Shown piece by piece: positions 55,791 to 64,000 of a DNA stretch of 64,000 bases (positions within the stretch are counted from its first letter, which is position 1; every line of letters starts with the position of its first letter). The stretch spans positions 11,369 through 75,368 of the forward strand of contig NZ_QLSZ01000001.1 in the NCBI RefSeq assembly GCF_003268855.1. Direction: 5' to 3'. A program made the translations under genes and the position numbers. The notes below the pieces were generated by a model that was given only the letters and a program-made list of their open reading frames with translations, made no database searches and was not told where the DNA came from. The DNA comes from Flavobacterium aciduliphilum (lineage in GTDB: Bacteria; Bacteroidota; Bacteroidia; Flavobacteriales; Flavobacteriaceae).

Positions 55791-57179
55791 TTATTGTTTT
55801 TTTGCGATTTGAGCCATTAATTCGGCTTCAGCTACGAGTTTACCGTTAGCATAGGCATTGGCTTGCATGTGGCAAATTCCTCTACGAATTGGCGAAATCA
55901 AATCACATTTGAATACTAATGTGTCTCCAGGCAATACTTTGTGCTTGAACTTCACATTGTCTATTTTCATAAAATAGGTTAAATAATTTTCTGGGTCTGG
56001 AACCGAACTCAAAATAAGAATTCCCCCTGTTTGCGCCATCGCTTCTACTATAAGAACTCCAGGCATTACGGGTGCTCCAGGAAAATGTCCTACAAAGAAA
56101 TCTTCATTCATAGTAACATTTTTCAACCCTACAACGTGGTTGTCGCTCATTTCCAAAATTCGATCTACCAACAAGAATGGCGGACGATGAGGCAGCAAAT
56201 TCATTATTTGATGAATGTCCATCAAAGGTTGTTTGTGCAAATCGTATACAGGCACATGATTCTTTTGCTCAATTTTGATAATCTTAGACATTTTTTTGGC
56301 AAACTGAGTGTTTACAAAATGCCCTGGTTTATTGGCAATCACCTTACCTTTAATACGAATACCAATCAATGCCAAATCGCCAATCACATCCAAAAGTTTA
56401 TGACGGGCCGCTTCATTGGGGTAATGCAGTGTAAGATTATCCAAGATTCCATTCTCTTTTACCGATATCTGCTCTTTTCCAAACGCTTTTTTAAGGTTTT
56501 CCATAGTGGAGGGAGATATTTCTTTATCTACATACACTATTGCATTATTCAAATCTCCTCCTTTTATCAACCCATTATCCAATAATGTTTCCAACTCATG
56601 AAGGAAACTAAACGTCCGGGCGGAAGCAATTTCTGTTTTGAAATCATGAATATTTTTTAAAGTTGCATTTTGTGTGCCTAGTACTTTCGTACCAAAATCA
56701 ACCATTGTGGTCACTTGATACTCATCGGCAGGCATCACAATAATTTCACTTCCTGTGTTTTCATCAACAAAGGAAATGACTTCTTTCACCACATAATAAT
56801 TTCGGTCTGCTTCTTGTTCTACAACCCCTACTTGTTCAATCGCTTCCACGAAATATTTTGAAGAACCATCCATGATAGGCGGTTCTGATTCGTTCAGTTC
56901 AATAATAACATTATCCACATCACACCCTACAAAAGCAGCCAAAACATGTTCTGATGTTTGAATCTTTACCCCTAGTTTTTCTAAGTTGGTTCCGCGTTGC
57001 GTATTCACAACATAATTTGCATCTGCTTCAATCACAGGACTTCCCTCTAGGTCTACTCGTACAAATGTAAACCCATTATTAATTGGGGCGGGTTTGAAAG
57101 TCATCTGAACCTCTTTCCCCGTATGAAGTCCTACACCAGTTAGTGTAATCTCACTTTTGATGGTCTTTTGTTTAACCAT
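55791..57179 (-). CDS. lpxC-fabZ: Fused LpxC deacetylase / FabZ 3-hydroxyacyl-ACP dehydratase
   Basis: The 462-residue protein is a fusion. LpxC occupies residues about 1-310: KQKTIKSEITLTGVGLHTGK, zinc His in SEHVLAAFVG, and the second zinc His and Asp in NEAARHKLLDVIGDLAL. FabZ occupies about 315-462: MNLLPHRPPFLLVDRIL with the catalytic His, then GHFPGAPVMPGVLIVEAMAQTGG with the catalytic Glu. LpxC commits UDP-acyl-GlcNAc to lipid A; FabZ dehydrates 3-hydroxyacyl-ACP and competes for the same acyl pool. The fusion is a Bacteroidota trait. It follows lpxD at 23 bp. Confidence 0.97.
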   Translation of the reverse strand: MVKQKTIKSEITLTGVGLHTGKEVQMTFKPAPINNGFTFVRVDLEGSPVIEADANYVVNTQRGTNLEKLGVKIQTSEHVLAAFVGCDVDNVIIELNESEPPIMDGSSKYFVEAIEQVGVVEQEADRNYYVVKEVISFVDENTGSEIIVMPADEYQVTTMVDFGTKVLGTQNATLKNIHDFKTEIASARTFSFLHELETLLDNGLIKGGDLNNAIVYVDKEISPSTMENLKKAFGKEQISVKENGILDNLTLHYPNEAARHKLLDVIGDLALIGIRIKGKVIANKPGHFVNTQFAKKMSKIIKIEQKNHVPVYDLHKQPLMDIHQIMNLLPHRPPFLLVDRILEMSDNHVVGLKNVTMNEDFFVGHFPGAPVMPGVLIVEAMAQTGGILILSSVPDPENYLTYFMKIDNVKFKHKVLPGDTLVFKCDLISPIRRGICHMQANAYANGKLVAEAELMAQIAKKQ

Positions 57180-57202
57180 AATTCCTTACTCGTTTATGTT
57201 TA

Positions 57203-58222
57203 TTATTTGGTTTGTTTTTTTAATTCGTTTAAATCTGATACAATGGTTGGCAAGTTTTTGAAATGCACATACGATTTAGTCCACTCACCATAGGTAAAAG
57301 CAGGCGATCCTTGAACGGTCTCATTGTCTTTTAAACTTTTTCCAATACCCGATTGTGCTTGAATTCGCACACCATTTCCAATAGTAATATGTCCAACAAT
57401 ACCCACTTGCCCTCCAATGATGCAATTCTTTCCAATTTTGGTCGAGCCTGCTACTCCTGTTTGGGATGCAATGACCGTGTGTTCTCCAATTTCTACATTG
57501 TGTGCAATTTGAATTTGATTATCCAATTTTACGCCTTTTCTGATAATCGTAGAACCTAATGTGGCTCGGTCAATCGTGGTACAAGAACCGATTTCCACAT
57601 GATCTTCTAAAATGACATTTCCTATTTGGGGAATTTTTTTATACGATCCATCCTCAAGGGGTGCAAAACCAAAACCATCTGAACCAATTATGGCCCCTGA
57701 ATGAATCACACAATGATTTCCAATTTCTGTTTCAGAGTAAATTCGTACCCCAGCAAATAAAATGCAATTATCTCCAATCGTCACATTATCTCCAATAAAA
57801 GAATTAGGATATATTTTCACATTAGTTCCAATCGTTACATTTTTTCCAACATAACAAAAACTACCCAAATACAAATCAGAGCCATAGGTTACATTCTCGG
57901 AAAGTACAGAAGGTTGTTCAATACCCGATTTCATGAGTTTAACCTGATTGTAATATTCCAACAACTTGGTAAAAGCTTGATAAGCATCTTCTACTTTTAT
58001 CAAAGTAGTCGTAAGCGGTTGTTCAGGTTCAAATGCATTGTTGACAATAGCCACCGTGGCTTGTGTCGTATAGATATATTTTTGATACTTAGGATTAGAC
58101 AAAAAAGTCAAAGCGCCTTCAGTACCTTCTTCAATTTTTGCCAACTTGTATACCTCAGCATCAGGGTTTCCCACCACGACACCTTCTAATATATCGGCAA
58201 TCTGTTTTGCTGTAAATTTCAT
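57203..58222 (-). CDS. lpxD: UDP-3-O-(3-hydroxyacyl)glucosamine N-acyltransferase LpxD
   Basis: The 339-residue protein is the standard LpxD length. The N-terminal domain (residues 1-100) begins KFTAKQIADILEGVVVGNPDAEVYKLAKIEEG, the uridine-binding region. Hexapeptide repeats fill about 100-310, and the catalytic His is in LDNQIQIAHNVEIGEHTVIASQTGVAG. A helical C-terminus (YVHFKNLPTIVSDLNELKKQ) contributes to ACP binding. It adds the second acyl chain to the deacetylated glucosamine precursor. It is the first gene of the lpxD, lpxC-fabZ, lpxA, efp run. Confidence 0.97.
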   Translation of the reverse strand: MKFTAKQIADILEGVVVGNPDAEVYKLAKIEEGTEGALTFLSNPKYQKYIYTTQATVAIVNNAFEPEQPLTTTLIKVEDAYQAFTKLLEYYNQVKLMKSGIEQPSVLSENVTYGSDLYLGSFCYVGKNVTIGTNVKIYPNSFIGDNVTIGDNCILFAGVRIYSETEIGNHCVIHSGAIIGSDGFGFAPLEDGSYKKIPQIGNVILEDHVEIGSCTTIDRATLGSTIIRKGVKLDNQIQIAHNVEIGEHTVIASQTGVAGSTKIGKNCIIGGQVGIVGHITIGNGVRIQAQSGIGKSLKDNETVQGSPAFTYGEWTKSYVHFKNLPTIVSDLNELKKQTK

Positions 58223-58333
58223 CTAGTTTATATACATATCTGAAAAAAGAGATTTCGTAATAGTCTTTTTAAAATAAAACACGCCACAAGAAAACCTATT
58301 TTTCAGCACAAAAATATAAAATTTATTTAAACC

Positions 58334-59590
58334 CTAGGTATTCCATAGAACTTTTGGAAAGCACATAAAATATTTTGTCACCGCTTTTGAGAGCGCTTTT
58401 ACTTGCAATTGGTCGGGCGTATCCACTAAATTCTCAATACTGCCGTCTTTTTTCAAAATACTAATGGGTTCCGATTCCTTATTGTATGCTTGGTTCTTAA
58501 GTTTTCCTTTAAAAATAAAATAATTCGCATCTTTTTCCGAAAGTGCGTGTTGAGACGCCCATTGGGTTTTCAATTGCGTCATAACATCAGCTTTGGCTGG
58601 CTCGTCAAGCAGTACTATTTTTAACAAATCTCTATTGAGAATCATTTTGCACAGAGTACTCAACACAAAATCGGAATGAAACTGCCAGCCTTTTATAGCC
58701 CCCATCACATCATAATCATCAAGCAAAGCAAAGGTTTTAAGAATGGCTTCGTCAAATGAATCCAATGTAATTTTATGATGCAAGAAAAATGAAAGCGGCA
58801 TGCTGCAAGGCAACTCCAAGCCTTTTTGGGTCAACTCTTTAGCGCGTTTTAATATTTTGGTCAAAATCAATTCGGCAGCGACCGACGTTTTATGTAAATA
58901 TACTTGCCAATACATGAGGCGACGGGCAATGAGAAATTTCTCTACCGAATAAATTCCTTTTTCTTCTATGACCAACACGTCATCTTTTACATGCAACATC
59001 TGAATCAATCGATCGCTATTGATATTCCCTTCGGCTACTCCGCTGTAAAAACTATCCCGTTTCAAATAGTCCATTCGATCCATGTCGAGCTGACTAGAAA
59101 TGAGTTGATACATAAATTTTCTGTGGTATTCCCCTTTAAAAATCTTTAACGCTAAGGTGAGTTTGCCATCAAACTCTTGATTGAGTAAATCCATAAACCG
59201 AAGCGAAATCTCCTCATGATGAACTTCTTCTACAATGCTATGCTCCATTGCATGACTAAACGGTCCATGTCCAATATCGTGCAGCAATATGGCTATATAC
59301 AAGGCATTTTCTTCTTCTTCCGATAGTAATACGCCTTTAAACCGAAGCGTTTGAACCGCTTTTTGCATCATGTGCATACACCCCAACGCATGATGAAAAC
59401 GAGTATGATGCGCACCAGGATAGACCAAATAAGACAAACCCATTTGTGAGATGCGTCGCAACCGCTGAAAATAGGGATGCTGAATTAAATCATAAATTAG
59501 AGAATTGGGTATGGAAATAAATCCATATATCGGGTCATTAAAAATCTTTAACTTGTTGGTCGTAATCACTTGATGCTGTTTTAGAAGCAC
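58334..59590 (-). CDS. HD-domain phosphohydrolase (dNTPase-like)
   Basis: The 418-residue protein uses a GTG start at 59590 (a second GTG lies seven codons in); no suitable ATG exists. The N-terminus reads LKIFNDPIYGFISIPNSLIYDLIQHPYFQRLRRI. The HD metal site is complete: HHTRFHHALGCMHMM, then LLHDIGHGPFSHAMEH. LDMDRMDYLKRDSFYSGVAEG is a dGTPase/SAMHD1-like landmark. It may hydrolyse deoxynucleoside triphosphates or other nucleotides. It ends 111 bp before lpxD on the same strand and could share its transcription, but a functional link is not indicated. Confidence 0.88.
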   Translation of the reverse strand: MLLKQHQVITTNKLKIFNDPIYGFISIPNSLIYDLIQHPYFQRLRRISQMGLSYLVYPGAHHTRFHHALGCMHMMQKAVQTLRFKGVLLSEEEENALYIAILLHDIGHGPFSHAMEHSIVEEVHHEEISLRFMDLLNQEFDGKLTLALKIFKGEYHRKFMYQLISSQLDMDRMDYLKRDSFYSGVAEGNINSDRLIQMLHVKDDVLVIEEKGIYSVEKFLIARRLMYWQVYLHKTSVAAELILTKILKRAKELTQKGLELPCSMPLSFFLHHKITLDSFDEAILKTFALLDDYDVMGAIKGWQFHSDFVLSTLCKMILNRDLLKIVLLDEPAKADVMTQLKTQWASQHALSEKDANYFIFKGKLKNQAYNKESEPISILKKDGSIENLVDTPDQLQVKALSKAVTKYFMCFPKVLWNT

Positions 59591-59661
59591 AAAAGTACGG
59601 GAATTGACAGAAACTAGAAACTAAATTTCGTGTATTCCCAAATCCTTGAGAAATTATGCCC

Positions 59662-59700
59662 AAAAAAAACGCCTCGTGAAAATTACACGAAGCGCTTTTT
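59662..59700 (-). terminator. Rho-independent terminator after the transport operon
   Basis: On the minus strand the arms GCGCTTCGTG and CACGAGGCGT pair (with two G-U pairs) around a 7-base loop and are followed by a T run. It lies past the stop of the small membrane protein gene at 59795. Confidence 0.85.
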
Positions 59701-59794
59701 ACATCAAATTAATAACTGGAATTGTGTCGCTTTTGCTTAAATTCCTTATAAAGTGGCCCGTCAAAACTAACAACAAGGCACATCATAACAAGAA

Positions 59795-60013
59795 TTAATC
59801 TTCATATTCATTGGTCATGGCATACCAACCAAAAATGGTCAAACCGGTCACCACAAGGGGTAATAAAACAAAGAAGATAATAATTCCGAAAACCAAATCG
59901 TCTTGTTTTCCTGAGGTTAATTTTCCTCCGAAAATTCCAATAGAATAATATGCTACCGCTGCTGCAAGAGCAATCCAAACTATTCCAATATATTTTTTTA
60001 TTGCGTTCATCAT
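59795..60013 (-). CDS. Small two-helix membrane protein of the MFS operon (DUF6814-like)
   Basis: The 72-residue protein starts MMNAIKKYIGIVWIALAAAVAYYSIGIF, one helix, then GKLTSGKQDDLVFGII, and a second helix (IIFFVLLPLVVTGLTIFGWYAM) with an acidic end (TNEYED). It resembles the small proteins that I recall accompanying symporter genes in Bacteroidota as DUF6814. It starts 12 bp downstream of the MFS gene. It may stabilise or regulate the carrier, by analogy with small transporter subunits. No direct evidence of function is available. Confidence 0.8.
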   Translation of the reverse strand: MMNAIKKYIGIVWIALAAAVAYYSIGIFGGKLTSGKQDDLVFGIIIFFVLLPLVVTGLTIFGWYAMTNEYED

Positions 60014-60025
60014 AATTTCTAAGTA

Positions 60026-61822
60026 TTAGTCGTGAAGGGTATTAATTTTTTTATCGATATAAATCATTCCGATGACAAAACAAATGGCGGCAATGATAAT
60101 AGGATACCACAATCCTTCCAAATAGAATTCTGGATTTAATGGTTTTGGACCTGTCCCTTTGGCTGTGGTTACCAAATAGGTTGAAATTGCAGGCAATAAT
60201 CCTCCGAAAATTCCATTTCCAACGTGGTAAGGCAAAGACATGGATGTATAGCGAATTTTAACAGGGAACATCTCTACTAAGAATGCCGCAATCGGTCCGT
60301 ATACCATCGTCACAAAAATCACTTGAATAAAAATCAAGAATACCAAGTACCATTTTACATCTTCTGTAATGTTTTTTACCACCGCTACATTCGGTTTGAT
60401 GCTGAAGCCGTCCACATGTGATTTGTGTTTAGCTTCACCTCCTGTAAACGTTTTTAAAGCTAAAGATTGTAACGTATCAACCTTCATTGGTTTTTCGTCT
60501 TTTTCCAAGTCGTTTTTCACTTTCACCACTTGATGTACAATCTCTCCTGCTTTGTCTTTAGTGTCAAATTTAATCCAAGTTTCGTTTTTAGCAGCCGCTT
60601 TAGCATCAAAGGCTAATTCTTTCGCTAAATATAACGTATCGGTTTTCGTGTAATGGAATTTAGCACCATTAGAATACAACGTATCCGTTTTAAAGTCGAT
60701 AAATACTTTGGTGTTTTTTACAGATGAATCTTTAGCATCAGGTTCTGTTTTAATGGTCGCAACGGCACCTCCAAGCGCTTTACAACTGTCTTGTACTACC
60801 GTGATATTCTTTTTCACCATTTCTTTAGCATCGGTCAAATGATACATTTGGCGGTAAATAGGACGATATGCAAAAATAGCCAATAACATCCCCGTCATCA
60901 TGATGGTTTTTCGACCAATTTTATCACTCAACCATCCAAAAATTACAAAGAACGGGGTGCCAAATAACAATGCAATTCCTAATAATGTATCAACTTGTGA
61001 GGAATCAATACTTTGTACCGTTTTCATAAAACTCATGGCATAGAACTGTCCAGTGTACCAAACCACTCCTTGCCCCATAGTTGCTCCAAACAACGCCAAC
61101 AAAACATATTTAAGGTTCAATTTGTGACCAAAACTCTCTTTTAAAGGATTCGTACTCGTTTTTCCTTCCGATTTTGCTTTGGCAAACACCGGAGACTCAT
61201 CCATGTTTTTACGGATTAAGTACGATACAAACACCATCAAAATTGATACCCAAAACGGTACTCTCCAACCCCAGTTTTCAAACTCTTCTTTAGACAAAAG
61301 ACCTTTTGTGATTAAGATTACCATCAACGAAATGAACAACCCTACTGTTGCCGTAGTTTGAATCCAAGAGGTCCAATACCCACGTTGTCCTCTTGGCGCG
61401 TGTTCTGCCACATAAGTCGCAGCGCCACCATATTCACCTCCAAGCGCCAAACCTTGTAACAAACGTAATAATAACACTAACAAAGGCGCCATAAACCCAA
61501 TGGTTTCATAACTTGGAATACATCCTATCATAAACGTGGCTCCCCCCATTAACACTAGGGTTACCATAAAGGTATATTTTCTTCCTATCAAATCACCCAA
61601 TCTTCCGAAGAATAAGGCTCCAAAGGGACGTACTACAAACCCTGCGGCAAAGGTTGCCAAAGTTGATAAGAAGGCCGCTGTTGGATTATCGGCTGGGAAG
61701 AATTTGGTCGATAATACAACCGCCAAACTCCCGAAAATGTAAAAATCATACCACTCAATCATCGTCCCCAACGACGATGCGGAAATTACTTTCCAAATTC
61801 CTTTTGCTGATTTATCGCTCAT
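60026..61822 (-). CDS. MFS carrier of the metabolite:H+ symporter type with a large periplasmic insertion
   Basis: The 598-residue carrier begins VISASSLGTMIEWYDFYIFGSLAVVL, the MHS (ProP/ShiA/KgtP) signature, followed by FFGRLGDLIGRKYTFM, the canonical loop-2 motif, and LQGLALGGEYGGAATYVAEHAP. There are 12 membrane segments. Between the ninth and tenth, residues about 330-485, lies an extra hydrophilic domain rich in Lys, Asp and Thr (FIDFKTDTLYSNGAKFHYTK, FDTKDKAGEIVHQVVKVKND); this loop faces the periplasm. Normal MHS carriers are about 430-500 residues. The substrate is probably a small organic acid or osmolyte; the inserted domain might bind it or the porin. It lies between porin and DUF6814-like genes. 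Confidence 0.88.
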   Translation of the reverse strand: MSDKSAKGIWKVISASSLGTMIEWYDFYIFGSLAVVLSTKFFPADNPTAAFLSTLATFAAGFVVRPFGALFFGRLGDLIGRKYTFMVTLVLMGGATFMIGCIPSYETIGFMAPLLVLLLRLLQGLALGGEYGGAATYVAEHAPRGQRGYWTSWIQTTATVGLFISLMVILITKGLLSKEEFENWGWRVPFWVSILMVFVSYLIRKNMDESPVFAKAKSEGKTSTNPLKESFGHKLNLKYVLLALFGATMGQGVVWYTGQFYAMSFMKTVQSIDSSQVDTLLGIALLFGTPFFVIFGWLSDKIGRKTIMMTGMLLAIFAYRPIYRQMYHLTDAKEMVKKNITVVQDSCKALGGAVATIKTEPDAKDSSVKNTKVFIDFKTDTLYSNGAKFHYTKTDTLYLAKELAFDAKAAAKNETWIKFDTKDKAGEIVHQVVKVKNDLEKDEKPMKVDTLQSLALKTFTGGEAKHKSHVDGFSIKPNVAVVKNITEDVKWYLVFLIFIQVIFVTMVYGPIAAFLVEMFPVKIRYTSMSLPYHVGNGIFGGLLPAISTYLVTTAKGTGPKPLNPEFYLEGLWYPIIIAAICFVIGMIYIDKKINTLHD

Positions 61823-61858
61823 AATATTGCGTTTTTTAAGATTAATATAATTAAATTA

Positions 61859-63166
61859 TTAGAACGTATACACACAAGAAACCATCGCTCTCATATTTCC
61901 TACCGTTACTTGATTAGCATCTGCTTTTCCGTTTCCGTTCGTATTTAAATCGCCCCAAACAGCCGATGTATATTCCAACTCTGGGGAAACTCTAAATTTA
62001 TTTTGTTTAAAATCTATTCTGCCAGATATACGAATAACTTTATCAATTACTCTAGTTGGTGCTGTAGGCAAATTTGTTCCTCTCATATAATAAAAAGCGG
62101 TTTCTCCAGCAGCAAGTGTATGCCCTGTTCCTTTATTATTGGTCATCCCAAAGAATAATCCTGGAGCTACTTTTTTACCATTGCTCGCAATATCCAACCA
62201 GAAAGACGATGTTTTTGATGCTTCAAATTTTTGAACTTCTGTACCTGTTGTATAACCTACATAACCGCCCAACATCACTAGATTACTCATATCTCCTCCC
62301 GAAATTCCGTAGGCTTTAACAGAAAAAGCATCGTTGCTGTATTTTGCATATCCCATGATCGACGTGCTAGTCACTTTTTCAGTCGTCATTTTTCCGTTAG
62401 AAACAGTCAAAGGTTGAATGGATTTGTATTCAAATTGTACTCCAGCCAACCAATTTTTACTTCTAAATTGTAAGTGTCCGTTGAATGTAGGGATTGACGA
62501 ATTGATGGTGGCTGAGTTTTGTGTAGCAGTAGTTGTGCCATCAGTAGCCGCATTGGTCGTAAACTCTCTTTCTTTGTATGCTGTTACTGCAATCGATAAT
62601 TGTTTGGTAAGATTTTGTTTAAAACGTGCTTGAGTAGCCCATCCAAACGGATTGAATAAAATTCCTGTGTTGAAATTGGCTACCCCTGGAAAACACTCTG
62701 GTATAAAATTAGGATACCATGTTTGTCCTAACGTTAGAGATGATTTTGCCCAATCCATGTTTACAAAAGCATGACGCAAACGGAACATTCCAATAGAAGA
62801 AGGCGAGCTCTCTGTATTTCCAAAGAAGTCTCCTTCTAAGATTCCGCTCATTTTAGCCCCCCACACGTTTGGCCCTTTTACCTTAGTACCCAATCGCGAA
62901 ACAACCGAAAGGAAGTTGGATTGCCCTACGTCATTTTTATCTGAACCGTCAGCCAATTTCGCTTCGTCGTTCGGATATAGGTTTAAGTTTAACTCACGTA
63001 CAGAAGCCGATTTTCTGGTATCCCAAATGTAGTCGGTTCTAATAAAACCGTACATTGTTACATCCCACTCTTTTTCTGCAGGTGCAGCTGGAGTAGAAGG
63101 AGTTGTCGTTTGAGCATTTCCTATAAAGGAACAAGCTACAAAAGATAACATAATAATTTTTTTCAT
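61859..63166 (-). CDS. Outer-membrane porin of the MFS operon
   Basis: The 435-residue protein has a signal peptide (MKKIIMLSFVACSFIGNAQ) and then a beta-strand-rich barrel: EWDVTMYGFIRTDYIWDTRK, LGTKVKGPNVWGAKMSGILEGDFFG, RLRHAFVNMDWAKSSLTLGQTWYPNFIPECFPG, ending AMVSCVYTF with a terminal Phe. The MYGFIRTDYIWDT and LRHAFVNMDW stretches recall phosphate- or carboxylate-selective porins in Bacteroidota. It lies 36 bp upstream of the MFS gene, so the two are cotranscribed and probably carry the same substrate across the outer and inner membranes in turn. Substrate identity is not readable from the sequence. Confidence 0.85.
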   Translation of the reverse strand: MKKIIMLSFVACSFIGNAQTTTPSTPAAPAEKEWDVTMYGFIRTDYIWDTRKSASVRELNLNLYPNDEAKLADGSDKNDVGQSNFLSVVSRLGTKVKGPNVWGAKMSGILEGDFFGNTESSPSSIGMFRLRHAFVNMDWAKSSLTLGQTWYPNFIPECFPGVANFNTGILFNPFGWATQARFKQNLTKQLSIAVTAYKEREFTTNAATDGTTTATQNSATINSSIPTFNGHLQFRSKNWLAGVQFEYKSIQPLTVSNGKMTTEKVTSTSIMGYAKYSNDAFSVKAYGISGGDMSNLVMLGGYVGYTTGTEVQKFEASKTSSFWLDIASNGKKVAPGLFFGMTNNKGTGHTLAAGETAFYYMRGTNLPTAPTRVIDKVIRISGRIDFKQNKFRVSPELEYTSAVWGDLNTNGNGKADANQVTVGNMRAMVSCVYTF

Positions 63167-63266
63167 AAGGTTTAAAATTTTGGTTAGTATTGTTTTTTCG
63201 TTTGACCAAATTCTGAATTTTTAGGAATGAAAAAAATTATTATATATATTTATGTAAACGCTATAG

Positions 63267-63686
63267 TTAATCTTTGAAACGTTCCCATTTGATAAGCATA
63301 AACTTATCGCCCAACTCGGTAATAATCATTCCCGCTCCTTTCAATTGGTCTTTGTTTTTTAGAAATTCGACCAATTCTAAGTGATTATAAATCTTATAAG
63401 TAGGATGATAATCGGTGTGATTGGGTTTGCTTATTTTAAACTCCTTCACCCAATTGCTCACCGTGACGTGCGAGACCCCGATAATGCGCTCAATTTCTCG
63501 ATAACTCAATCCTTCCAAATACAACTGCAAGGCTTTGGTTACATAATAACTGTCTATCTTTTTTCCCAGTTTGTTTACAGTAAAATAGTAATTGCATTTT
63601 TTACACAAAAACCTTTGTCTCTCTTTGATAACACCACTTTTTACAATCTCGTCGTTTTGACATTTCGGACAAGCTAAAATCTCCAT
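63267..63686 (-). CDS. Stand-alone InsA-like zinc-ribbon/HTH protein, possible regulator
   Basis: The 139-residue protein has an N-terminal zinc ribbon (ACPKCQNDEIVKSG...RFLCKKCNYYF) and an HTH (LQLYLEGLSYREIERIIGVSHVTVSNWVKEF), the layout of IS1 InsA. The C-terminal 45 residues (YNHLELVEFLKNKDQL, ITELGDKFMLIKWERF) have no counterpart in InsA that I recall. No InsB or other DDE transposase frame lies beside it, and I see no IS ends, so it is not part of an intact IS. It lies 100 bp upstream of the porin gene, same strand, so it may be a domesticated DNA-binding regulator of the transport operon. Regulation is inference. Confidence 0.75.
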   Translation of the reverse strand: MEILACPKCQNDEIVKSGVIKERQRFLCKKCNYYFTVNKLGKKIDSYYVTKALQLYLEGLSYREIERIIGVSHVTVSNWVKEFKISKPNHTDYHPTYKIYNHLELVEFLKNKDQLKGAGMIITELGDKFMLIKWERFKD

Positions 63687-64000
63687 ATATATAAATTTTG
63701 CATAAATATACTAATTTAGCAAATATACAAAAACATTTTATGTATTTTTTTTCAATAAAAATTACACAGTCCTTAATTTTAATGGGAATTATTTACATAT
63801 CTTATAATTTTTAGGAAAAATTGCTGATTTACGGTTTTGAAAGGAGTAGAAGAATGCTTTTTTGACAATTTTAACCCAAAACCTCAACTTTGCACTTTTA
63901 AACTTTTAAAAAAACACATAGAAAGATAGATTACATAGTTTTTATTATAAGACGTTTCACTTGGAATAGAATTCATAGTGCTTTCTACTTGACGAACTGA
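63687..64000. other. Non-coding region with a promoter-like box and a dispersed repeat
   Basis: No gene is seen. The minus strand has TATATTTG at 63720-63727, a candidate -7 box for the InsA-like gene, and AAATATAC occurs twice 17 bp apart (63704 and 63721). The right part holds an inverted, diverged copy of the 116-bp repeat (63915-64000). A gene beyond the edge cannot be excluded. Confidence 0.5.
63915..64000 (-). repeat. Diverged inverted copy of the 116-bp repeat family
   Basis: Read on the minus strand it contains ATTCTATTCCAAGTGAAACG, an A/T-rich AATAAAAACTATG and TTTCTATGTG, in the same order as 7276-7332. TCAGTTCGTCAAGTAGAAA at the very end matches TCAGTTCATTAAGTAGAAA at 7194-7212. 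Similarity is lower than between copies 1 and 2. Confidence 0.7.

Noticed and set aside
56031..56585. A 184-codon plus-strand open frame
   Set aside because: It is antisense to the highly conserved LpxC-FabZ fusion; composition rich in Phe, Tyr, His and Ile reflects the opposite strand.
63267..64000. Intact IS1-type insertion sequence
   Set aside because: Only an InsA-like frame exists, with an unrelated C-terminal extension; no DDE frame and no terminal inverted repeats or target duplications are visible.

Overview
The window looks like a chromosomal segment of a Flavobacteriaceae bacterium, most probably Flavobacterium. The DNA is AT-rich and starts lack Shine-Dalgarno sequences. A protein with a type IX secretion (T9SS) C-terminal domain is present, as are Bacteroidota hallmarks: an LpxC-FabZ fusion, a fused E1 alpha-beta 2-oxoacid dehydrogenase, a small protein with a PID-type C-terminal tail, and a DUF6814-like protein next to a metabolite:H+ symporter. 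No rRNA, tRNA, CRISPR array, complete insertion sequence or prophage was found.

Layout. 1-5.8 kb: a minus-strand run of secreted surface proteins (T9SS cargo, then two collagen-like proteins, the last cut by the window edge) preceded by a tiny PID-tail protein. 5.8-8.75 kb: an accessory, repeat-rich stretch with small membrane-protein genes, three copies of a doubled GTGCCAC motif, a 116-bp near-identical direct repeat, a 21-bp tandem array, two tandem wobble-paired hairpins and one clear pseudogene. 8.75-13.4 kb: a bifunctional (p)ppGpp synthetase/hydrolase, a secreted serine hydrolase and a TrmH-type RNA methyltransferase. 13.5-25.1 kb: a surface-polysaccharide locus (FdtA/FdtB-type amino-sugar enzymes, acyltransferases, a Wzx-type flippase, glycosyltransferases, a methyltransferase and a multi-spanning membrane protein), joined by a 4-bp overlap to ftsE. 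A (GAAA)7 microsatellite lies inside this locus.

26-42.5 kb: a giant TPR protein with an outer-membrane barrel, a short Gre-like factor, asparagine synthetase B, the E1 fusion, a peptidase-M1-like protein that lacks the zinc and catalytic residues, an MBOAT/SGNH acyltransferase pair, a LOG-family hydrolase and a GNAT. 42.5-53 kb: uvrA with a divergent small protein, a cysteine synthase, oligopeptidase B, YbaB, a Crp/Fnr regulator with a DUF1801 protein, an M28 lipoprotein peptidase and sucD. 53-58.2 kb: a lipid A operon (lpxD, lpxC-fabZ, lpxA, efp, a second lpxD-like gene, then an NTF2-like gene). 58.3-63.7 kb: an HD phosphohydrolase, then a transport operon of outer-membrane porin, MFS carrier with a large periplasmic insertion, and small membrane protein, preceded by a stand-alone InsA-like zinc-ribbon/HTH protein.

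Most genes are ordinary housekeeping or envelope genes. The least explained parts are the repeat and hairpin region at 5.8-7.8 kb, the transport operon with its transposase-derived neighbour, the inactive M1-like barrel protein, and the microsatellite in the polysaccharide locus. All functions are inferred from sequence reading alone; no database search was possible.
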